This document shows, piece after piece, positions 58,566 through 64,000 of a stretch of DNA of 64,000 bases. The first letter of the stretch is position 1, and each line of letters starts with the position of its first letter. Source of the DNA: Pseudomonas fluorescens (GTDB taxonomy: Bacteria; Pseudomonadota; Gammaproteobacteria; Pseudomonadales; Pseudomonadaceae); the NCBI RefSeq assembly GCF_001307155.1, contig NZ_CP012830.1, forward strand, positions 1,605,501 through 1,669,500, given 5' to 3'. The position numbers and the translations under genes are program-made. Under the pieces are notes generated by a model, which did not search any database, was not told the origin of the DNA, and saw only the letters and a program-made list of their open reading frames with translations.

Positions 58566-58852
58566 GGCGCAGCCCTCTTGTCATGACTTTTGTTATAGAA
58601 AGGCAAGTATAGGCAAGGGACCCAATTCAGCGCGGCAGCAAAAAAATCAAAGCTCCATAGCAGTGAATTCAATATTATGTGTACAAGTTTTTAGATTTAT
58701 CTGGAACAATCCAATAGTTTTTTGAGAACATCCCGTCCCCCGGCGTGACCGGATAGCCTGACCGGGTCGCCAAACGACGTAATTAGTCTAATTTTCACAA
58801 CCGCAATTCATCATGTAGTATGCCGCAGCGCGCACTACATAACGTTGGATCG
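58566..58852. promoter_or_regulatory. AT-rich regulatory gap upstream of glcB
   Basis: Between the GcvR-like start and glcB, with lower GC than its surroundings. AATTAG-T-CTAATT (58781-58793) is a perfect 13-base palindrome. ATGTAGT (58813-58819) and ACTACAT (58834-58840) form a second inverted repeat with a 14-base spacer. Both may be operators for glcB or the small frame below. No established regulator pattern is recognised. Confidence 0.5.
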
Positions 58853-59047
58853 ATGTCTGCCCAGGCGCCATCGCAACCCTCAAAGCCCCGTCAGCAAGGC
58901 TTTACGCCGTTGATTGGAACCACCCAGCCGCCAGCAATGGCATGTACTGGTAGAGGGGTTTGTGGTTTAAATGGCCAGAGGCTTCATTGTCAAATTGAAG
59001 AGCTGAAAAGCGAAATAGCTGAGCAGAGTGAGGCAAGCAATGACTGA
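58853..59047 (+). CDS. Possible small protein upstream of glcB
   Basis: A 64-codon open frame starting [20 protein letters not shown], with three cysteines ([17 protein letters not shown]) and an acidic helical end ([17 protein letters not shown]). It overlaps the glcB start by 8 bases, which could allow translational coupling, but it has no strong Shine-Dalgarno and no recognised family. Confidence 0.35.
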   Translation: MSAQAPSQPSKPRQQGFTPLIGTTQPPAMACTGRGVCGLNGQRLHCQIEELKSEIAEQSEASND

Positions 59048-61217
59048 ACACGTTCAAGTCGGTGGCCTGCAGGTCGCCAAAGTCCTGTTCGACTTCGTGA
59101 ACAACGAAGCCATTCCCGGTTCCGGCCTCACCGCCGACAAGTTCTGGGCCGGTGCCGACAAGGTCATTCACGACCTGGCGCCGAAGAACAAAGCCCTACT
59201 CGCCAAACGCGACGACCTCCAGGCGCGTATTGATGCCTGGCACCAGTCCCGTGCAGGTCAAGCGCACGACGCTGTGGCTTATAAGGCCTTCTTGCAAGAC
59301 ATCGGTTATCTGCTGCCAGAAGCGGCCGATTTCCAGGCAACGACGCAAAACGTCGACGACGAAATCGCCCGTATGGCCGGTCCACAACTGGTGGTTCCGG
59401 TGATGAATGCCCGCTTCGCCCTCAACGCTTCGAACGCCCGCTGGGGTTCGTTATACGACGCCCTGTATGGCACTGATGCCATCAGTGAGGCCGATGGTGC
59501 GGAAAAAGGCAAAGGCTACAACAAGGTACGCGGCGACAAGGTCATCGCCTTCGCCCGCGCCTTCCTCGACGAAGCCGCGCCATTGGCTGCCGGCTCTCAC
59601 GTCGATTCCACCGGCTACAAGATTGTTGATCGCAAACTGGTAGTCAGCCTCAAAGGTGGCAGCAACAGCGGCCTGCGCAACGACGCACAGCTGATCGGCT
59701 TCCACGGCGATGCTGCGGCGCCGACCGCGATCCTGCTGAAAAACAACGGTCTGCACTTCGAAATCCAGATCGACGCCAGCACACCGGTCGGCCAGACCGA
59801 CGCCGCCGGCGTCAAAGACGTCCTGATGGAAGCCGCGCTGACCACCATCATGGACTGCGAAGACTCCGTGGCCGCTGTCGATGCCGATGACAAAGTGGTG
59901 ATCTACCGCAACTGGCTCGGCCTGATGAAAGGCGATCTGTCGGAAGAAGTCGCCAAGGGTGGCAAGACCTTTACCCGCACCATGAACGCCGACCGCACCT
60001 ACACCGCGCCCGACGGTAGCGAACTGAGCCTGCACGGCCGCTCGCTGTTGTTCGTGCGCAATGTCGGCCACTTGATGACCATCGACGCGATCCTCGACAA
60101 GAACGGCAACGAAGTGCCGGAAGGTATCCTCGACGGCCTGGTCACCAACCTCGCGGCGCTGCACAGCCTTAACGGCAACACCACCCGCAAGAACAGCCGT
60201 ACCGGTTCGGTCTACATCGTTAAACCGAAAATGCACGGTCCGGAAGAAGCGGCGTTCACCAACGAACTGTTCGGGCGCATCGAAGACGTGCTCGAGCTGC
60301 CGCGCAATACCCTCAAAGTCGGCATCATGGACGAAGAGCGGCGTACCACGGTCAACCTCAAGGCCTGTATCAAGGCTGCCAGCGAGCGCGTGGTCTTCAT
60401 CAACACCGGCTTCCTCGACCGTACCGGTGATGAAATCCACACGTCCATGGAAGCCGGCGCGATGGTGCGCAAGGCCGACATGAAGGCTGAAAAGTGGATC
60501 AGCGCCTACGAAAACTGGAACGTCGACATCGGTTTGAGCACCGGCCTGCAAGGTCGCGCGCAAATCGGTAAAGGCATGTGGGCGATGCCCGACCTGATGG
60601 CTGCCATGCTCGAGCAGAAAATCGCTCACCCGCTGGCCGGTGCCAACACCGCCTGGGTCCCTTCGCCGACCGCCGCTGCGCTGCACGCGCTGCATTACCA
60701 CAAGGTTGACGTGTTCGCCCGTCAGGCCGAACTGGCCAAGCGCGCTCGCGCATCGCTGGACGACATCCTGACCATCCCGCTGGCAAGCGATCCCAACTGG
60801 ACAGCGGAACAGATCCAGAATGAACTGGACAACAACGCCCAGGGCATCCTCGGTTATGTGGTGCGCTGGATCGACCAGGGCGTGGGCTGTTCAAAAGTGC
60901 CGGACATCAACGACGTCGGCCTGATGGAAGACCGTGCAACGCTGCGTATCTCCAGCCAGCACATCGCCAACTGGCTGCGTCATGGCATCGTCAGCGAAGC
61001 CCAGGTGCTGGAAACCCTCAAGCGCATGGCGCCGGTGGTTGACCGCCAGAACGCCAACGACCCGCTGTACCGTCCGCTGGCACCGAACTTCGACAGCAAC
61101 ATCGCCTTCCAGGCAGCGGTCGAACTGGTGATCGAAGGCACCAAGCAGCCGAACGGCTACACCGAGCCGGTCCTGCACCGTCGTCGCCGCGAGTTCAAGG
61201 CTGCCAATGGCCTGTGA
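59040..61217 (+). CDS. glcB: Malate synthase G
   Basis: Condenses glyoxylate with acetyl-CoA to malate in the glyoxylate shunt and in glycolate use. The ATG at 59040 follows GAGG by 6 bases; the product of 725 residues is the large G isoform. Catalytic-core segments include [48 protein letters not shown] and [11 protein letters not shown]. It acts in the cytosol. Confidence 0.97.
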   Translation: MTEHVQVGGLQVAKVLFDFVNNEAIPGSGLTADKFWAGADKVIHDLAPKNKALLAKRDDLQARIDAWHQSRAGQAHDAVAYKAFLQDIGYLLPEAADFQATTQNVDDEIARMAGPQLVVPVMNARFALNASNARWGSLYDALYGTDAISEADGAEKGKGYNKVRGDKVIAFARAFLDEAAPLAAGSHVDSTGYKIVDRKLVVSLKGGSNSGLRNDAQLIGFHGDAAAPTAILLKNNGLHFEIQIDASTPVGQTDAAGVKDVLMEAALTTIMDCEDSVAAVDADDKVVIYRNWLGLMKGDLSEEVAKGGKTFTRTMNADRTYTAPDGSELSLHGRSLLFVRNVGHLMTIDAILDKNGNEVPEGILDGLVTNLAALHSLNGNTTRKNSRTGSVYIVKPKMHGPEEAAFTNELFGRIEDVLELPRNTLKVGIMDEERRTTVNLKACIKAASERVVFINTGFLDRTGDEIHTSMEAGAMVRKADMKAEKWISAYENWNVDIGLSTGLQGRAQIGKGMWAMPDLMAAMLEQKIAHPLAGANTAWVPSPTAAALHALHYHKVDVFARQAELAKRARASLDDILTIPLASDPNWTAEQIQNELDNNAQGILGYVVRWIDQGVGCSKVPDINDVGLMEDRATLRISSQHIANWLRHGIVSEAQVLETLKRMAPVVDRQNANDPLYRPLAPNFDSNIAFQAAVELVIEGTKQPNGYTEPVLHRRRREFKAANGL

Positions 61218-61235
61218 ATAAGCGTTAGCGACATG

Positions 61236-61268
61236 AAAAAGCCCTGATCGAGAGATCAGGGCTTTTTT
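61236..61268. terminator. glcB terminator (bidirectional)
   Basis: AAAAAGCCCTGATC, loop GAGA, GATCAGGGCTTTTTT: a near-perfect stem with A and T tails, so it works in both directions, serving glcB and the convergent response-regulator gene. Confidence 0.93.
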
Positions 61269-61299
61269 GTTTGAAGCAGGCTGCGATCTTTTCAGTGAC

Positions 61300-61746
61300 T
61301 CATATGTCCATCCCCAGCTGATGCTTGACCAATGCCAACAGCTCTTTGCTATCGATGGGCTTGAGCAGAAAATCCACCACGCTCAAGTGCATGGCATCAA
61401 TGACATCCCGGGCTTTGGCGTCACCGGAAACGATGATGATCGGCAATGCCGCCCGTTCCGACTCACGCACTTCACGGACCAGCTCCAGACCATCGATGTG
61501 ACGCATTCGCAGATCGGTGATGAGCAACCCGATCGACTTGTTCGAGTCCAACAGTTTGAGTGCGCTTTCGCCACTGGCTGCCGTCATGCTGCGGATGCCA
61601 TCAAGCGCAAGAATTTCCGAAAGCAGCTCACGCGTGTCCTTATCGTCGTCGACAATCAGCACACGTTGTGCTGGCAAGTCCGGTTCGTGCATGACTGCAC
61701 TCAACGCTTCACGTTCGGCATCGCTCAAAATATCGTGGTCGGACAT
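61300..61746 (-). CDS. Single-domain response regulator
   Basis: A 148-residue receiver domain with a 25-residue N-terminal extension and no output domain. VLIVDDDKDTRELL holds the acidic pocket, the phospho-acceptor Asp is in LLITDLRM (about residue 77), and the switch Thr/Ser is in IIVSGDA. The conserved lysine is in FLLKPIDS. It probably transmits a phosphoryl signal to a separate kinase or adaptor; no histidine kinase is adjacent. Confidence 0.9.
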   Translation of the reverse strand: MSDHDILSDAEREALSAVMHEPDLPAQRVLIVDDDKDTRELLSEILALDGIRSMTAASGESALKLLDSNKSIGLLITDLRMRHIDGLELVREVRESERAALPIIIVSGDAKARDVIDAMHLSVVDFLLKPIDSKELLALVKHQLGMDI

Positions 61747-62004
61747 AAATCTCTCTACATATTCAGATTAATCCCCTAGCACCATGGTCGGACATCGCTA
61801 AGCAGAACTTAAATGTGCGCTTCGCCGAATAGTTTTCCAAGTGGGCTAACCAGCGGTTTTGCGCATTATTAGCGTAGGGTATTTCCGAAATTTCGCTTCC
61901 TGCACCACGACCTAGACTTACGTCCAATGGGCACTCTTCACGCAGGGGCCGACCATGGCAGTGACTCCGACAACAACAAATCGAAAAAGACTGCGGTAAT
62001 GGTT
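61747..62004. other. Intergenic region before the DUF294 gene
   Basis: About 260 bases, relatively AT-rich at 61790-61920. No gene is supported; it presumably contains divergent promoters for both neighbours. Confidence 0.5.
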
Positions 62005-63939
62005 ATGAGTAAAGCGGATGCCTTCACCCAGGCAGGGAAAACAGCGGTGCTGCAGAACATCCAGGGCACCTTGCAGTTCCTTCAGCGTTTCCCGCCGTTC
62101 AACCAGATGGAACACGCGCACCTGGCCTACCTGGTCGAACAATGCCAACTGCGCTTCTACGGCCCGGGCGAGAGCATCATCAAGCCTGCGGACGGACCGG
62201 TTGAGCATTTTTACATCGTCAAACAGGGCCGGGTGGTCGGCGAACGTCCGCACACGGCCAAGGGTGGCACCGAAACTACCTTCGAGATCACCACCGGCGA
62301 GTGTTTCCCCCTCGCCGCACTGCTGGGCGAGCGTGCAACCCGCACCGAGCACCTGGCCGCCGAAGACACCTTTTGCCTACAGCTGAACAAGCAGGCCTTC
62401 ATCAAGCTGTTCGCCCTTTCCAGCACGTTTCGCGACTTTGCCCTACGCGGCGTCAGCAGCCTGCTGGATCAGGTCAATCAGCAGGTCCAGCAAAAAGCCG
62501 TGGAAACCCTCGGCACCCAGTACTCGCTCAATACCCGCCTCGGCGAATTGGCCATGCGCCATCCCGTGACTTGTAGCCCTGCGACCCCACTGCGTGAAGC
62601 CGTGACCCTGATGCACGAGCAGCAGGTCGGCAGCATCGTGGTGGTCGATGAGCAGAAAGCCCCGCTGGGAATTTTCACCCTGCGCGACTTGCGTCAGGTG
62701 GTCGCCGATGGCACCAGTGACTTCAATCAGCCCATCGACCGGCACATGATCCACGCGCCATTCTTCCTGACGCCGGACCACAGCGCGTTCGATGCGGCCA
62801 TTGCCATGACCGAGCGGCACATCGCTCACGTCTGCCTGGTCAAGGACCAACGGTTGTGCGGTGTAGTCTCGGAACGCGACCTGTTTTCCCTGCAACGCGT
62901 CGATCTGGTGCATTTGGCACGCACCATTCGCAGCGCGCCACGGGTGGAAAACCTGGTGGCGATGCGCGGCGAAATCGGCCAACTGGTCGAGCGCATGCTC
63001 GCCCACGGCGCGTCCTCGACCCAAATCACCCACATCATCACCTTGCTCAACGATCACACCGTGTGCCGGGTCATCGAGCTCACGCTGGCCGATAAAGGCG
63101 ACCCCGGCATACCGTTCAGCTGGCTGTGCTTCGGCAGCGAAGGTCGCCGCGAGCAGACACTGCACACCGATCAGGACAACGGCATTCTCTTCGAAGCGCG
63201 CGATGCGGTGCAGGCGGCCGAGATTCGCAGCAAGCTGTTGCCGATCGCCCAGCAGATCAATCAGAGCCTGGCGCTCTGCGGCTTTACGCTGTGCAAGGGC
63301 AATATCATGGCTGGCAACCCGCAGCTGTGTTTGTCCCGTGCCGAATGGGCGCGGCGTTTCGCGGCGTTTATCCGCGAAGCAACGCCCGAGAATTTGCTCG
63401 GGTCGAGCATTTACTTCGACCTTCGGGTGGTCTGGGGCGATGAGCAAGGCTGCGAGCAATTGCGCCGCGCGATTCTCGATCAGGTGGCAGACAATCGGCT
63501 GTTCCAGCGCATGCTGGCCATGAACGCCCTGCGCCAACGGCCGCCTGTCGGGCGTTTCCGCGAGTTTGTGCTAGAGAAAAAGAACGGTGAAAAAGCCACT
63601 CTCGACCTGAAAGTCCAAGGGCTGACTCCGTTTGTCGACGGTGCTCGGCTATTGGCGCTGGCCCATGGCATCGGGGCCAACAATACCCTCGAGCGCTTTC
63701 GTCAACTGGTGGCCAAAGAAGTCATCGACCCGCTGGACGGTGCGGCCTATGAAGAGGCCTATCACTTCATCCAGCAAACCCGCATGCAGCAGCATCAGCG
63801 ACAGACCCGTGAGAACCTGCCCTATTCCAATCGGGTCGATCCCGACAGCTTGAATCATCTGGACCGGCGAATCCTGCGTGAGTCCCTGCGCCAGGCCCAA
63901 CGCCTGCAAAGCAGCCTGGCCCTGCGGTATCAGCTATGA
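62005..63939 (+). CDS. cNMP-binding / CBS / DUF294 nucleotidyltransferase-like protein
   Basis: Modular signalling protein of 644 residues. It has a cyclic-nucleotide-binding domain (about 25-140, with IIKPADGPVEHFYIVKQG), two CBS motifs (about 155-275, with MRHPVTCSPATPLREAV and SERDLFSLQ) and a DUF294 nucleotidyltransferase domain with FGSEGRREQTLHTDQDNGIL (about 375-394, carrying the GS and DxD pattern). A C-terminal helical domain follows. I start at ATG 62005 because the residues from MSKADAFTQAGKTAVLQN resemble the family start; ATG 61927 and ATG 61999 are in frame. It resembles GlnD-type uridylyltransferases in the catalytic motif. The stop overlaps the next gene (ATGA). Confidence 0.87.
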   Translation: MSKADAFTQAGKTAVLQNIQGTLQFLQRFPPFNQMEHAHLAYLVEQCQLRFYGPGESIIKPADGPVEHFYIVKQGRVVGERPHTAKGGTETTFEITTGECFPLAALLGERATRTEHLAAEDTFCLQLNKQAFIKLFALSSTFRDFALRGVSSLLDQVNQQVQQKAVETLGTQYSLNTRLGELAMRHPVTCSPATPLREAVTLMHEQQVGSIVVVDEQKAPLGIFTLRDLRQVVADGTSDFNQPIDRHMIHAPFFLTPDHSAFDAAIAMTERHIAHVCLVKDQRLCGVVSERDLFSLQRVDLVHLARTIRSAPRVENLVAMRGEIGQLVERMLAHGASSTQITHIITLLNDHTVCRVIELTLADKGDPGIPFSWLCFGSEGRREQTLHTDQDNGILFEARDAVQAAEIRSKLLPIAQQINQSLALCGFTLCKGNIMAGNPQLCLSRAEWARRFAAFIREATPENLLGSSIYFDLRVVWGDEQGCEQLRRAILDQVADNRLFQRMLAMNALRQRPPVGRFREFVLEKKNGEKATLDLKVQGLTPFVDGARLLALAHGIGANNTLERFRQLVAKEVIDPLDGAAYEEAYHFIQQTRMQQHQRQTRENLPYSNRVDPDSLNHLDRRILRESLRQAQRLQSSLALRYQL

Positions 63940-64000
63940 AGCTGTTTTCCTGGCTACGCCCCGCCGGGCCGACATTGACCGCTGCGCAGCAACAGCGCCT
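63936..64000 (+). CDS. Start of a further gene (3' partial), possibly a 3'-5' exonuclease
   Basis: ATG 63936 overlaps the DUF294 stop and opens MKLFSWLRPAGPTLTAAQQQ to the window end. In pseudomonads a DnaQ-like 3'-5' exonuclease gene often follows this locus, which is a synteny inference; nothing in the 21 visible codons proves the function. Confidence 0.45.
   Translation, partial: MKLFSWLRPAGPTLTAAQQQR

Overview
The window is chromosomal DNA from a fluorescent Pseudomonas (P. fluorescens/P. putida-like). The evidence is GC-rich coding sequence with Pseudomonas codon bias, gene order matching known Pseudomonas loci (surA-pdxA-rsmA-apaGH, tsaD/rpsU-dnaG-rpoD, davBA-pqqFABCDE, bioBFHCD), and dispersed REP/REPIN palindromes carrying a GTAGGAGC...GCCCGCGAT-type core. 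Most of it is conserved backbone. The accessory part is small: a tRNA-flanked segment at about 22.75-24.60 kb with an LPS-modification gene beside it, and a HigBA-like toxin-antitoxin pair at 36.9-37.6 kb.

Layout. 0-4.8 kb: outer-membrane chaperone SurA (5' end cut by the window), PLP synthesis (pdxA), 16S rRNA dimethylation (rsmA), apaG, apaH and the rhodanese glpE, mostly with overlapping starts and stops. 5.1-10.1 kb: the prkA-yeaH-spoVR stress module. 10.1-14.5 kb: cca, folK/folB (reverse), plsY, tsaD (reverse) and rpsU. 15-18.8 kb: dnaG and rpoD, with a candidate heat-shock promoter for rpoD inside the dnaG 3' end. 19-22.7 kb: a 1247-residue RmcA-type c-di-GMP protein (periplasmic sensor, TM, four PAS, GGDEF, EAL), then a CAU-anticodon tRNA.

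22.75-24.60 kb: the tRNA 3' half and its terminator are duplicated 1780 bp apart. Between the copies lie integrase-arm-like repeats, a two-gene unit (170-residue glycine-rich protein plus 80-residue membrane protein) of unknown function, and a gene remnant, but no integrase. This is the strongest candidate for an undescribed system. Next come a WaaZ-like LPS core gene, an Lrp-family regulator and lysine catabolism genes davB-davA. 29-36.9 kb is the PQQ cofactor cluster pqqFABCDE plus an S9 peptidase; a terminator follows pqqA and a REPIN separates pqqB and pqqC.

36.9-46.8 kb: toxin-antitoxin pair, class III aminotransferase and MOSC protein, LysR regulator, two large acyl-CoA dehydrogenases flanking a membrane diguanylate cyclase, and PsrA-type operators upstream of the second dehydrogenase. 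46.8-51.9 kb: a YjfB-like protein and the biotin genes bioBFHCD on the reverse strand, with a BirA-type operator over the -35 element of bioB and inside the first codons of divergent comF. 52-64 kb: comF, modE, a Tat-exported PhoX phosphatase, srkA, rarD, a GcvR-like ACT protein, malate synthase G (glcB), a single-domain response regulator, a cNMP/CBS/DUF294 nucleotidyltransferase-like protein, and the first codons of a further gene.

Functions were assigned by reading motifs and from remembered family and synteny knowledge; no database search was run. Start codons were moved from the longest frame where a Shine-Dalgarno sequence or the family N-terminus argued for it, and each case is stated.
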